34,497 bases of DNA, taken from assembly GCA_009928785.1 (NCBI GenBank), contig SABY01000030.1:1-34497 (forward strand), read 5' to 3'. The position numbers and the translations under genes were made by a program. The notes under the pieces are model-generated. The model was given only the letters and a program-made list of their open reading frames with translations, searched no databases and was not told the DNA's origin. The stretch is from Clostridia bacterium (GTDB taxonomy: Bacteria; Bacteroidota; Bacteroidia; Bacteroidales; 4484-276). Positions within the stretch are counted from its first letter, which is position 1. Each line of letters starts with the position of its first letter. Shown in pieces: positions 1 through 8,038 of this stretch.

Positions 1-1
1 T

Positions 2-166
2 CGTTACACCTTTACCAAGAGAAAGATCGATCTGGAATTTAAATGGAACAACCTTTTGAACAACGACACCTACACCAGCTATCAGGCCTGGGATTTTACG
101 GTGTGGGAATCCAGCTATTGGCTGCGCCCTTCGCAAGCCATAGTGAGTGTAAAGTTTAGTTTTTGA
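2..166 (+). CDS. C-terminal end of an outer-membrane beta-barrel protein (partial)
   Basis: An open frame enters from the left edge and ends at TGA 164-166, giving 54 residues. It alternates polar and aromatic/hydrophobic residues and finishes in SVKFSF, with a terminal Phe. This is the usual last beta strand of Bacteroidetes outer-membrane barrels such as TonB-dependent receptors or carboxypeptidase-regulatory-like barrel proteins. The exact family cannot be decided from so short a piece. It is not obviously linked to the ATPase downstream, which has its own promoter. The exbB-exbD-tonB operon about 2.8 kb away would power a receptor of this type, but that link is inference. Confidence 0.6.
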   Translation, partial: RYTFTKRKIDLEFKWNNLLNNDTYTSYQAWDFTVWESSYWLRPSQAIVSVKFSF

Positions 167-181
167 TAAAAATGAATTCCA

Positions 182-227
182 TGAGTTTAAACTCACGATT
201 ATTATAATAATAATGAGTTACAACTCA
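182..227. promoter_or_regulatory. Two dyad operators in front of the ATPase gene
   Basis: Two near-identical dyads are present. The first is tgagtttaaactca at 182-195, a perfect 14-bp palindrome. The second is tgagttacaactca at 214-227, with 6-bp arms and a 2-bp centre. Their starts are 32 bp apart, about three helical turns, so a dimeric regulator could bind both on one face of the DNA. The second dyad overlaps where the -33 element should be, which suggests repression. The regulator is not known. Confidence 0.5.
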
Positions 228-235
228 CATTAGTC

Positions 236-243
236 TATCTTTG
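236..243 (+). promoter_or_regulatory. -7 promoter element of the ATPase gene
   Basis: The sequence tatctttg matches the Bacteroidetes sigma-ABfr -7 consensus TAnnTTTG exactly. It lies 17 bp before the ATG at 261, so the leader would be only about 10 nt. No Shine-Dalgarno sequence is present. Confidence 0.6.
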
Positions 244-260
244 CAGTAAAGTCAACCACT

Positions 261-1391
261 ATGTTCAAAAGAGATTTAGAAAATTTAATTGAAGAAAAGC
301 TCTTTAAGGGAAAGGCGATTATAATTTACGGTGCGCGTCAGGTAGGAAAATCCACTTTGCTGAAAATGATTGAAAGTAAGGTGGATAAAAAAATACGCTA
401 TCTCAATTGCGACAACAACGATATTAAAAAACTATTGACTGAGCCCGGAATAAATGAACTTAGGAGGTTAATTGGCGATAGCGAACTGGTGATGATTGAC
501 GAAGCACAACGGGTATTAAATATCGGGCTTACACTGAAACTTCTCACCGATCAGATGCCGCAGATACAACTGCTTGTTGCCGGGTCGTCATCGCTGGATT
601 TGTCGAATCTTATTAATGAACCCCTTACCGGCCGAAAATTTGAATATCAGCTTTTCCCGTTGTCAATAAAAGAACTGACAGACCATTTTGGCTACATCGA
701 GGCCAACCGTAACCTTGATCATTACCTGATGTATGGAATGTATCCTGATGTTATTAATAATCCGGGAAGTGAGCCTGAGATATTGAATAATTTGGTAAGC
801 AGTTATTTGTTTAAAGATGTATTCATGTACCAGGACATTCGCAAACCGGAGTTCATCGAACAACTTCTTGAAGCACTGGCCTTGCAATTGGGCAGCGAAG
901 TATCTTTTAACGAACTGGCACAACTTCTGCAAACCGATGCCCACACCATTCAGCGCTATCTCGGCCTGCTCGAAAAAGCGTTCATTGTTTTCCGGCTCCG
1001 TTCGTTTAGCCGCAACGTAAGAAATGAGTTAAAGAAGAGTCGAAAAATATATTTTTATGACAATGGCGTACGAAATGCCCTGCTGCAAAATTATAGCCCT
1101 CTGGCATCGCGTAATGATGCCGGCATGTTGTGGGAAAATTTTTTCATTTCCGAAAGAATGAAATTTCTCCATTATAATAAGTTTTATACCAAACGTTTTT
1201 TCTGGCGCACCACCCAACAACAGGAAATAGATTACCTGGAAGAATACAACGGCAAACTAACGGCCTGGGAGATAAAATGGAACCCAAAAAAACAAGTGAA
1301 TCTTCCCAAAACGTTTACCAAAAATTATCCTGATGCTACCACCCACATTGTAAATCCCGACAACTTTTGGGAGCACGTCGGGGTGATGTGA
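261..1391 (+). CDS. AAA ATPase with C-terminal DUF4143 domain
   Basis: The 376-aa protein belongs to the AAA_14/DUF4143 ATPases, which are common and often multi-copy in Bacteroidetes and whose substrate is not established. The Walker A motif GARQVGKST is at about residues 24-32 and the Walker B motif LVMIDEAQ at about 76-83. A winged-helix-like segment follows at about 210-255. The C-terminal part (about 290-365) has an EIDYLEE...AWEIKW pattern that fits the PD-(D/E)XK-like fold reported for DUF4143. Length is normal for the family. The gene stands alone behind its own dyad-containing promoter. Members of this family are thought to move between genomes, but no mobility gene is seen here. The ATPase assignment is firm; the biological role is not. 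Confidence 0.9.
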   Translation: MFKRDLENLIEEKLFKGKAIIIYGARQVGKSTLLKMIESKVDKKIRYLNCDNNDIKKLLTEPGINELRRLIGDSELVMIDEAQRVLNIGLTLKLLTDQMPQIQLLVAGSSSLDLSNLINEPLTGRKFEYQLFPLSIKELTDHFGYIEANRNLDHYLMYGMYPDVINNPGSEPEILNNLVSSYLFKDVFMYQDIRKPEFIEQLLEALALQLGSEVSFNELAQLLQTDAHTIQRYLGLLEKAFIVFRLRSFSRNVRNELKKSRKIYFYDNGVRNALLQNYSPLASRNDAGMLWENFFISERMKFLHYNKFYTKRFFWRTTQQQEIDYLEEYNGKLTAWEIKWNPKKQVNLPKTFTKNYPDATTHIVNPDNFWEHVGVM

Positions 1392-1776
1392 ACCCCCTCC
1401 CTGACGTAACAGCATTAGTTGATTACTAATAATTTGGACAATGGCTAATCCTTTGTTTTGATTTTTAGACTCAAGCCTTGATGCATCGGGAAGTTTAACC
1501 TCCTCTGATTAATTACTAAATCCTCAGCCTTCAGATTTTATTCGGCAGTAGCACGTAGATAGAATTTCAACGAACTAGGAATAGTTACAAAGTGTAAAAC
1601 TGTGTTTTTACACTGAGCCAAGCCTTGAAACTTTAAAACAGCAAACTTGAACGTAGCGATTCGGGAAATGAGCAAACAAAACCTTCTGTTTGATATTAAA
1701 ACCATTCCCAACGCCGGCTTTTGAAAATGCCATTACTTTTGCGGAAAATTTTTAGAAACAAAAAAGCTATCAATAC
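1392..1776. other. Intergenic region with one AT-rich hairpin
   Basis: No convincing gene is seen in these 385 bp. A 9-bp perfect inverted repeat, agtgtaaaa / ttttacact, lies at 1591-1599 and 1606-1614 with a 6-nt loop. It could be a weak terminator or a protein site. The right end carries the promoter of the kinase gene. Confidence 0.5.
1734..1741 (+). promoter_or_regulatory. -7 promoter element of the PfkB kinase gene
   Basis: tacttttg matches TAnnTTTG, 35 bp before the ATG at 1777. No clear -33 TTG lies at the usual spacing, so the call is moderate. Confidence 0.45.
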
Positions 1777-2760
1777 ATGAAGAAGATATTAGGAATGGGC
1801 AACACGCTGGTGGATATCATGGTGCGCGTCCCCGACGAGAAGTTATTGCATGAGTTTGAGTTGGAAAAAGGCGGGATGAGGCTTGTGGATGCCGGATTTA
1901 TTCAGCAGCTCCTCAACGCCTGCGAGATTTATCCCTCGGAGAAAGCACCTGGCGGATCAGCCGCCAATACCATCAATGGTTTGTCCAATCTGGGTTTACA
2001 AACGGGTTTTATTGGTAAAGTTGCCAACGACATCAACGGCACTTTTATGGAGGACGACATGATCAGCAACAACATCCACCCGATGCTGCTGCGTGGCGAA
2101 GCACCCACCGGCATTGCTCTGGGACTTGTTACGCCTGACACCGAGCGTACTTTTGCCGTCAACCTGGGCTGCGCCATCGAGTTAGCTGCCCACGACATCC
2201 ACTCCGGGATGTTCGACGGCTACAGCATTCTTCATATCGAAGGCTATCTGGTGCAAAATCATGAACTCCTTCGCACAGCCGTATCGCTGGCCAAAGAAAG
2301 TGGCGTAAAAGTTTCGCTCGACCTGGCCAGCTTTGATGTGGTGCGCGACAACCTGAGCTTCCTACGCGAAATCCTTACAAATTATGTTGACATTGTTTTT
2401 GCTAACGAAGACGAGGCTCGCGCCTTCACAGGCAAAGAACCCGCCGACGCCATTCATGCGTTGAGCAGCCTGTGCGAAGTGGCTATTGTGAAAACGGGGA
2501 AAACCGGTTCGATGGCAAAATATGAGGGAGTTGTATACCAGATTGGTATTCTCCCGGCCACCAGCATCGATACTACCGGTGCAGGCGATATGTATGCTGC
2601 CGGTTTCCTTTACGGGATGGTGCGGGGGCTTTCGGCTGATAAATGCGGACAAATCGGTGCGCTGCTGGCTGGCAAAGTAATCGAAGTAATGGGCGCCAAG
2701 CTGCCCGCCGATGCCTGGAAGCAGATCAACATACTGGTGAAAGAGATCGTTGGCGATTGA
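1777..2760 (+). CDS. PfkB-family sugar/adenosine kinase
   Basis: This 327-aa cytoplasmic kinase has both PfkB signatures. The N-terminal one is GGSAANTINGLSNLG at about residues 59-73. The C-terminal one, DTTGAGDMYAAGFLYG at about 265-280, includes the anion-hole GAGD with the catalytic Asp. The family phosphorylates sugars or nucleosides with ATP. The N-terminal MGNTLVDIMVRV pattern resembles Bacteroidetes proteins commonly annotated as adenosine kinase, but substrate cannot be fixed from sequence, and fructokinase or ribokinase are alternatives. Start ATG 1777 lies 35 bp behind a good -7 box. It appears monocistronic, with 180 bp before exbB. Confidence 0.88.
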   Translation: MKKILGMGNTLVDIMVRVPDEKLLHEFELEKGGMRLVDAGFIQQLLNACEIYPSEKAPGGSAANTINGLSNLGLQTGFIGKVANDINGTFMEDDMISNNIHPMLLRGEAPTGIALGLVTPDTERTFAVNLGCAIELAAHDIHSGMFDGYSILHIEGYLVQNHELLRTAVSLAKESGVKVSLDLASFDVVRDNLSFLREILTNYVDIVFANEDEARAFTGKEPADAIHALSSLCEVAIVKTGKTGSMAKYEGVVYQIGILPATSIDTTGAGDMYAAGFLYGMVRGLSADKCGQIGALLAGKVIEVMGAKLPADAWKQINILVKEIVGD

Positions 2761-2940
2761 TTTATTAAAGCTGGCGCACTTCGACTTGATGTAATGTGAT
2801 TTTAAATCTTTAATTGAAATTCAATTTGATCCCTTTTCCAAACCATCCTATCAAAAAAATGCGCTTTACAGCCTAATAATAACGGATTGGTGACGTTAGT
2901 GTGATTGTCAAAAAAAAAGTAACACACTAAAGCACACACA

Positions 2941-3645
2941 ATGTTAGCAAGCATTTTATTACAGATGGGACAAGCCGGCCAGACGCTGGGCGATGCTGCT
3001 GCGGCAGCACAAAGCGGCGAAATAAGCATGTCGCTGTGGGACTTAGCGCTCAAAGGCGGTTGGATCATGGCCGTACTGGCTTTGTTCTCCATTATTGCCA
3101 TCTACATCTTCATCGAGCGCTTTCTTACCATCAACAATGCATCGCGCGAAGACACCAACTTTATGAATCATATCCGCGACTTCATACACGATGGAAAGAT
3201 TGAAGCCGCGCTGGCCATGTGCCGCAAAACGGCCAACCCGATAGCCCGGATGATCGAAAAAGGATTGTTGCGTATTGGCAAACCCCTCAACGACATCAAT
3301 GCTGCCATCGAAAATGTGGGTAAACTGGAAGTGTCGCGCCTCGAAAAAAATATTGCGGCTCTTGCCACCATTGCCGGCGCCGCACCTATGCTCGGTTTTC
3401 TGGGCACCGTCATCGGGATGATTCGTGCTTTTTACGATATGTCGATGGCTGGCAACAATATCGACATTGCGCTGCTTTCAAGCGGGATTTACCAGGCCAT
3501 GGTCACCACTGTTGCCGGACTTATCGTGGGTATCCTGGCGTTTATCTGTTATAATATTCTGGTGGCTCGTGTCGAAAAGCTGGTTTTTAAACTCGAAGCC
3601 CGCGCCACCGAATTTATGGACGTGCTTAACGAACCAGTGGCTTAA
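2941..3645 (+). CDS. exbB: ExbB/TolQ-type proton channel subunit
   Basis: The 234-aa inner-membrane protein is of the MotA/TolQ/ExbB family. One transmembrane segment is at about residues 38-60 (WIMAVLALFSIIAIYIFIE). A cytoplasmic middle follows, and two more segments lie at about 135-160 and 170-200. The typical GAAPMLGFLGTVIGM stretch sits at the start of the second segment. With ExbD it forms the proton-driven motor that energises TonB. The gene is first in an exbB-exbD-tonB operon, and exbD starts 17 bp after its stop. A TolQ role is possible, but the TonB-like gene in the operon favours ExbB. Confidence 0.92.
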   Translation: MLASILLQMGQAGQTLGDAAAAAQSGEISMSLWDLALKGGWIMAVLALFSIIAIYIFIERFLTINNASREDTNFMNHIRDFIHDGKIEAALAMCRKTANPIARMIEKGLLRIGKPLNDINAAIENVGKLEVSRLEKNIAALATIAGAAPMLGFLGTVIGMIRAFYDMSMAGNNIDIALLSSGIYQAMVTTVAGLIVGILAFICYNILVARVEKLVFKLEARATEFMDVLNEPVA

Positions 3646-3662
3646 TTACAAATCAATGAATT

Positions 3663-4073
3663 ATGGCAATAAAAACCCGAAATAAGCGCAGCATCGAATT
3701 CAGCACGGCCTCCATGTCCGATCTGGTATTTCTGCTGTTGATATTTTTTATGCTCACCAGCACGTTGGTAGCGCCCAATGCCATCAAACTGCTGCTACCC
3801 CAAAGCAAAAGTAAAACGCTGGCAACCCAAACGGTGACGGTGTATATTAATGACAAAGTTGAATATTTTGTTGGCGAAAATCCGGTGGCTTCGGAGCAGT
3901 TGGTGCCGCTGCTTAGCCAGGCGCTCGCCGGACAAACCGAAGGCTCAGTGGTGCTGCGCAGCGACGAAACGGTGGCGGTGCAATATATCGTCGTTGTAAT
4001 TGATGCCGTGAATCAGGTAAACAATAAATACAGCACCCACCACAAAGTGATATTGGCCACCCGACCGGGATAA
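3663..4073 (+). CDS. exbD: ExbD/TolR-type motor subunit
   Basis: This 136-aa protein has a short cytoplasmic N terminus, a single transmembrane helix at about residues 19-38 and a periplasmic domain. The helix begins MSDLVFLLLIFFMLTST, and its Asp is the conserved proton-carrying residue of ExbD/TolR. The protein partners with the ExbB homologue encoded 17 bp upstream and with the TonB-like protein 32 bp downstream. Length is normal for the family. Many Bacteroidetes operons carry two exbD copies; here only one is present. Confidence 0.92.
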   Translation: MAIKTRNKRSIEFSTASMSDLVFLLLIFFMLTSTLVAPNAIKLLLPQSKSKTLATQTVTVYINDKVEYFVGENPVASEQLVPLLSQALAGQTEGSVVLRSDETVAVQYIVVVIDAVNQVNNKYSTHHKVILATRPG

Positions 4074-4105
4074 AATACGGACGCAAAGTCAAGAATTATT
4101 TATTA

Positions 4106-4888
4106 ATGGATAATCAAAAAAAATATAACTCAAGTGCGCTCGTGGTTACAATTGTATTCCACGGTTTGCTTGTTGTAATGTTGCTAATCATGGCGTTGCG
4201 CACACCATTGCCGCTTCCCGGCGAGGAAGGTGTGGAGGTAAGCCTGGGCTATGATGTTACGGGCAGCGGACTGGAACAACCCGAAAAGCTGCAGCCCATC
4301 AGCCGCGTACAACCCGTTGTGTCGCCACCACCAAAGCCACGCGAAATTGTTACGCAGAACACCGAAGAAGCGCCGGCCATTCCTGACGCTGCCAAAACCA
4401 AAGAAAAGCCAAAGGAAAAACCGGCAGAGCAACCGGTGGAAGAGGTGAAACCACCCGAGCCAAAGGTAAATCCCAAAGCACTTTATACCCCTCAAAAGAC
4501 CGACGCTACCGAGTCGGGAACACAGGGCGACGGTACTACAGCCGCCGACCAGGGAAAAGAATCAGGCTCCCCCGACAGCCGCAATACCGAAGGAAACGCA
4601 CAAGCCGGCGACGGAATCTCTTTCGACCTCGAAGGCCGCGGTTCGATACACTTGCCCAAGCCCGCCTACAACTCGCCCGAGCAGGGGCGTGTGGTTGTAA
4701 AAATATGGGTAAATAAACAAGGACAGGTAACCCGTGTGCAAACAGGCGTAAAAGGCACCACCATCGCCGACCTCAAATTGCAACAGCTCGCCGCCGACGC
4801 AGCACAAAAAGCGGTTTTTACACCCAACCCTAACGCTGCTGATGTTCAAACCGGCACCATTACCTACAACTTCCTAAGGCGGAATTGA
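4106..4888 (+). CDS. tonB: TonB-like energy transducer
   Basis: The 260-aa protein has an N-terminal membrane anchor at about residues 11-31 (ALVVTIVFHGLLVVMLLIMA). A Pro/Lys/Glu-rich periplasm-spanning linker runs from about 65 to 130, with EKPKEKPAEQPVEE-type repeats. A Gly/Asp/Ser-rich segment follows, and the C-terminal domain at about 175-260 fits the TonB_C fold (VVVKIWVNKQGQVTRV, then a final beta strand). It should carry proton-motive energy from ExbB-ExbD to outer-membrane TonB-dependent receptors. It is the last gene of the operon. Anchor, linker and domain order are clear; which receptors it serves is unknown. Confidence 0.88.
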   Translation: MDNQKKYNSSALVVTIVFHGLLVVMLLIMALRTPLPLPGEEGVEVSLGYDVTGSGLEQPEKLQPISRVQPVVSPPPKPREIVTQNTEEAPAIPDAAKTKEKPKEKPAEQPVEEVKPPEPKVNPKALYTPQKTDATESGTQGDGTTAADQGKESGSPDSRNTEGNAQAGDGISFDLEGRGSIHLPKPAYNSPEQGRVVVKIWVNKQGQVTRVQTGVKGTTIADLKLQQLAADAAQKAVFTPNPNAADVQTGTITYNFLRRN

Positions 4889-5021
4889 TTTAGCTGCGTG
4901 CAAGGCACAGGCCGGTATGTTCTTGCAGTTGAGTACTGCCGACTGTGGACTGAGAACTACCATCTATTAATATTGTTTTTTTCATCACATTTCTCTAATC
5001 CCACCTTCTCTATATAATGTC

Positions 5022-5034
5022 ACCCCTTCGGGGT
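5022..5034. terminator. Short GC hairpin after tonB
   Basis: accccttcggggt forms a 5-bp GC-rich hairpin 134 bp after the tonB stop, followed by only three T. It is a weak terminator candidate. The rest of 4889-5065 holds no gene. Scattered copies of the 14-bp array words occur at about 4930-4962. Confidence 0.3.
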
Positions 5035-5065
5035 TTAGCGTTACCGACCAACTATTTCTGGCAGT

Positions 5066-5499
5066 GAACTGCCGACTGAGAACTGCCGACTGAGAACTGC
5101 CGACTGAGAACTGTTGGCTGAGAACTACCGACTGAGAACTGTTGGCTGAGAACTACCGACTGAGAACTGCTGACTGAGAACTGCTGACTGAGAACTGCTG
5201 ACTGAGAACTGCCGACTGAGAACTGCCGACTGAGAACTGCCGGCTGAGAACTAGTGACTGAGAACTGCCGACTGAGAACTGTTGGCTGAGAATTACCGAC
5301 TGAGAACTGCTGACTGAGAACTGCTGACTGAGAACTGCCGACTGAGAACTGCTGACTGAGAACTGCCGACTGAGAACTGCTGACTGAGAACTGCCGACTG
5401 AGAACTGCCGACTGAGAACTACCGACTGAGAACTGCTGACTGAGAAATACCGACTGAGAACTGCTGACTGAGAACTGCCGTCTGAGAACTGCCGACTGA
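5066..5499. repeat. Tandem array of 31 units of 14 bp
   Basis: The sequence is exactly 31 head-to-tail 14-bp units with consensus gaactgccgactga and no spacers. Variation is concentrated in the central five or six bases, with recurring words ccgac, ctgac, ttggc and accgac. The unit itself is two related heptamers sharing ACTG (gactgag and aactgcc). The array fills the space between the converging tonB and YkvA-like genes. Minus-strand frames stay open through it only because the repeat happens to lack stops there. It looks like noncoding satellite-like DNA. Confidence 0.9.
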
Positions 5500-5518
5500 C
5501 AGACGACATTAACCTGCA

Positions 5519-5920
5519 CTATTGTCCTATGGCAGCAGTGATCCGGTTTTCGAGATTTTCCAGATACGCTTCATCTGTCATAGGGAACCATTGCTGCAGG
5601 CGGGTGCGGGCGCTTTGTATTACATCATCGGTGATGTAACGCGAAACCTGCGAGAGGGCAAACATTAGCACCGCCAGATCGTCGGTAAAACCGGCCATCA
5701 GCGCGATGTCGGGGATGAGATCGAAAGGGAGGATAAAATATCCCAGCGCAGCGGCAATTACTGCCTTTGCTTTAACGGGCACGCTGCGGCTTTGCATCAG
5801 GTAGTAAAGCAACAAAGCAGCATGAACCACCTGCAGGCCAGCGGTACGGGAATAGCTTTTTATCTTTTTCCAAAGGCCTTTTTCTGTAAAGAAACGGGAA
5901 TATCGGTTGTCGTTTTTCAA
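5519..5920 (-). CDS. YkvA-family small membrane protein (DUF1232)
   Basis: The 133-aa protein contains the DUF1232 core at about residues 55-100. The hallmark GYFILPFDLIPD is followed by GFTDDLAVLMFAL. Family members are small membrane-associated proteins without an established function. The hydrophobic segment at about 50-65 would sit in the membrane. The start appears to be TTG at 5918-5920: an in-frame stop lies a few codons upstream and the next ATG is far inside the protein. The gene ends 20 bp from the 14-bp array and stands apart from the pyruvate kinase operon upstream. Confidence 0.82.
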   Translation of the reverse strand: MKNDNRYSRFFTEKGLWKKIKSYSRTAGLQVVHAALLLYYLMQSRSVPVKAKAVIAAALGYFILPFDLIPDIALMAGFTDDLAVLMFALSQVSRYITDDVIQSARTRLQQWFPMTDEAYLENLENRITAAIGQ

Positions 5921-5950
5921 TTGTTGGCTGTTTTAATAAGGTTTCAAAAA

Positions 5951-6026
5951 CGATAACTCCAAACCAATTATTTTGTCATTTCGGAATAACCATAGCTTTT
6001 GCTACGCAATACTGAAAAAGTTATCG
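5951..6026 (-). terminator. Possible long-stem terminator of the pyk operon
   Basis: The 8-bp arms cgataact (5951-5958) and agttatcg (6019-6026) are perfectly complementary across a 60-nt interval, starting 10 bp after the pyruvate kinase stop. On the minus strand the distal arm is followed by five T. The interval holds a smaller tagc/gcta hairpin. The long loop makes this only a candidate. Confidence 0.3.
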
Positions 6027-6035
6027 CCTGGCTTG

Positions 6036-7463
6036 TTACTCTACCTGCGCCAGTTTTATCATGTTCGATTTTCCGGGGCGATTGATGGGCATGTTGGAAA
6101 TGTGAACGATAAGATCGCCTTGTTGGAGCAGGTTGGCCTCTTTGAGGGTCTTCATCAGGTCGGCGATGGTTTGGTCGGTGTTGATATAGTGATCGAAGAA
6201 TAAGGGATGCACACCCCAAAGCAGGTTGAGGCGTTGCAATGTGCGGGCTTTATCGGCAAATGCAAAGATGGTAGCTTTGGGGCGATAGCTCGAAATTTTA
6301 GCTGTTGAATAGCCGGTAGAAGCCACCGATACAATGGCCTTAGCATTGGTTTCGCGCGCCAGATTGCAGCCGCTATAGATCACAGCATCGGAGATAAAGT
6401 GAGGATTTTTTTTCACCTCCGGCTGATGTTGCTTGTCGTAAATATCCTCGAAAAGTTCCACTTCACGTATGATCTTTTTCATGGTGGTGACGGTTTCCAC
6501 CGGGAAGATACCCACTGAAGTCTCGCCGCTGAGCATCAGTGCGTCGGCGCCATCAATTACCGAGTTGGCCACATCGTTCACCTCGGCACGGGTAGGGCGG
6601 GGGTTGTTGATCATGCCCTCCATCATTTGTGTGGCAATAATTACGGGCTTGGCACCGGCGATACATTTTTGCACAATTCTTTTTTGAATCACAGGAACAC
6701 TTTCCAGGGGCACTTCCACGCCCAGGTCGCCGCGAGCCACCATAATGCCCTGCGCCACGCGGATGATGGCGTCGATTTCTTTCACTGCTTCGGGTTTTTC
6801 TATTTTGGCAATCACAGGTAGCAGGGGCTTGTCGCGATATGATTTCATCAGCGCTATCAACTCCTCTATGTCGGCAGCTTTTCGTACAAACGATAAGGCA
6901 ATCCAATCTACTTGTTGGTCGAGGATAAAGGTCAGGTCGTCTTTATCTTTTTCCGAGAGCGAGGGCAGCGACACATCGGTATCGGGCAGGTTGACACCTT
7001 TGCGTGAATAGAGCACGCCGGAAGCCAGCGCTTTGGCAACAACTTCCCCTTTGTCGGGCATTGTTGCTTCTACCCGCATCGCTATCTTTCCATCGTCGAG
7101 CAGAATGGTTTCGCCCGGGCGGACATCATTCGGAAAGTTGGCATAATTGATCAAAATCTTCTCCGGGGAAACATTTTCTGCTTTAACAGTAAAAATCAAC
7201 AATTCACCTTTTTTGAATATTCGCCCGCCGTCACCGGTTTCTCCAATCCTGATTTTGGGCCCCTGCAAGTCGGCAAGAATGGCCACATGGGTTCCGAGCT
7301 TTTGGTTAAGCTGGTGGATGTCGGCAATGATGCGCCGAAACGTATCATGTGTCCCATGCGAAAAGTTAAGCCTGAAAACATCCACGCCGGCATATATCAT
7401 TTTGCGCAGGATGGCCGGCGAATCGCTGGCAGGGCCTATGGTTGCTACAATTTTTGTTTTCAT
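6036..7463 (-). CDS. pyk: Pyruvate kinase
   Basis: The 475-aa enzyme converts phosphoenolpyruvate and ADP to pyruvate and ATP in glycolysis. It begins KTKIVATIGPAS and carries the substrate loop RLNFSHG at about residues 31-37. The catalytic Lys motif AKIEKPEAV is at about 218-226, the metal site MVARGDLGVEVP at about 242-253, and the ATQMMEGMINNPRPTRAE helix at about 276-293. The C-terminal allosteric domain is at about 350-475. Length is typical. Its ATG overlaps the stop of the upstream gene (ATGA), so the two are translationally coupled. Their promoter abuts the 10-bp repeat array. Confidence 0.97.
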   Translation of the reverse strand: MKTKIVATIGPASDSPAILRKMIYAGVDVFRLNFSHGTHDTFRRIIADIHQLNQKLGTHVAILADLQGPKIRIGETGDGGRIFKKGELLIFTVKAENVSPEKILINYANFPNDVRPGETILLDDGKIAMRVEATMPDKGEVVAKALASGVLYSRKGVNLPDTDVSLPSLSEKDKDDLTFILDQQVDWIALSFVRKAADIEELIALMKSYRDKPLLPVIAKIEKPEAVKEIDAIIRVAQGIMVARGDLGVEVPLESVPVIQKRIVQKCIAGAKPVIIATQMMEGMINNPRPTRAEVNDVANSVIDGADALMLSGETSVGIFPVETVTTMKKIIREVELFEDIYDKQHQPEVKKNPHFISDAVIYSGCNLARETNAKAIVSVASTGYSTAKISSYRPKATIFAFADKARTLQRLNLLWGVHPLFFDHYINTDQTIADLMKTLKEANLLQQGDLIVHISNMPINRPGKSNMIKLAQVE

Positions 7464-7993
7464 CGGCTGTACAATTTTTTTATGGATGCAGGTTTGCTTT
7501 GTAGCTTCACTTTGAGTTTATCCTCTTCACGCTTTATGTCCGCCATGTGGTTTTCCAAATCGACAAGGATGGCTTGAATGCGGTCCATCGTTTTTTGACT
7601 GCTGGCTTTTTGCGAAGTGCTTTGGGCAGCCATGAGCCTATTGATATCAAGGATTTCAGGTATGTTGGCAGCACCCTCGAGAAGATGGGTTATCTGGCTT
7701 TCGCCAAAAAAGTTGCGCACCAGCAGGAAAAAATGGTTCATGAGCTGTTGTCCGGCGGCCAGTTCTTCTATCAGGTAATACTCGGTATCATGGTCGTTGC
7801 AGAAAAAATATAATTCGTAGTGCTTCGTATCGCCCATTTCCATGACCTTCAGATCGGGCTTGCGTGCCAACTGCAACCCCAGTTTTCCGTTGAGACGAAA
7901 AGCAAGCCGATAACCTTCCACCGTTGCCGAAAGGCTGAAGATGACGTAGTCGAGATGCTGCCCCGTATCCGGTTTAAAGTGCTGCTTTTTCAT
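7460..7993 (-). CDS. IPExxxVDY-like protein upstream of pyruvate kinase
   Basis: This 177-aa cytoplasmic protein has no signal peptide or membrane segment. Its pattern DYVIFSLSATVEGYRLAFRL...LGLQL, followed by HYELYFF and EYYLIEE, resembles the Bacteroidetes IPExxxVDY family, which often sits next to pyruvate kinase. An NIPEILDIN stretch lies at about residues 112-120. The last 50 residues form a charged, probably coiled-coil helix. The function of the family is not known. The stop overlaps the pyk start by 4 bp, so co-expression with glycolysis is likely. The family call rests on memory of the pattern and the neighbourhood, and is moderate. Confidence 0.7.
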   Translation of the reverse strand: MKKQHFKPDTGQHLDYVIFSLSATVEGYRLAFRLNGKLGLQLARKPDLKVMEMGDTKHYELYFFCNDHDTEYYLIEELAAGQQLMNHFFLLVRNFFGESQITHLLEGAANIPEILDINRLMAAQSTSQKASSQKTMDRIQAILVDLENHMADIKREEDKLKVKLQSKPASIKKLYSR

Positions 7994-8007
7994 CCTGTGT
8001 TATAAAT

Positions 8008-8038
8008 CAAAGAAATAATTTAGCTGATCAAATTACAA
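8008..8038 (-). promoter_or_regulatory. Promoter of the IPExxxVDY-like/pyk operon, with -33 inside the repeat array
   Basis: On the minus strand ttg (8038-8036) is followed by 20 nt and then tttctttg (8015-8008), a one-mismatch fit to TAnnTTTG, 14 bp before the ATG. The TTG belongs to the first unit of the 10-bp array at 8031-8400. Confidence 0.45.

Noticed and set aside
1472..1628. 10-bp direct repeat caagccttga at 1472 and 1619
   Set aside because: The spacing is long and there is no symmetry, promoter relation or further copy, so chance is a sufficient explanation.
5052..5519. Minus-strand frames of 155 and 118 codons with a 14-residue Ser/Gln-rich repeat
   Set aside because: They exist only because the 14-bp array lacks stops in these frames. 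Two frames are open at once, the product is pure repeat without signal or domain, and the array is better explained as noncoding.
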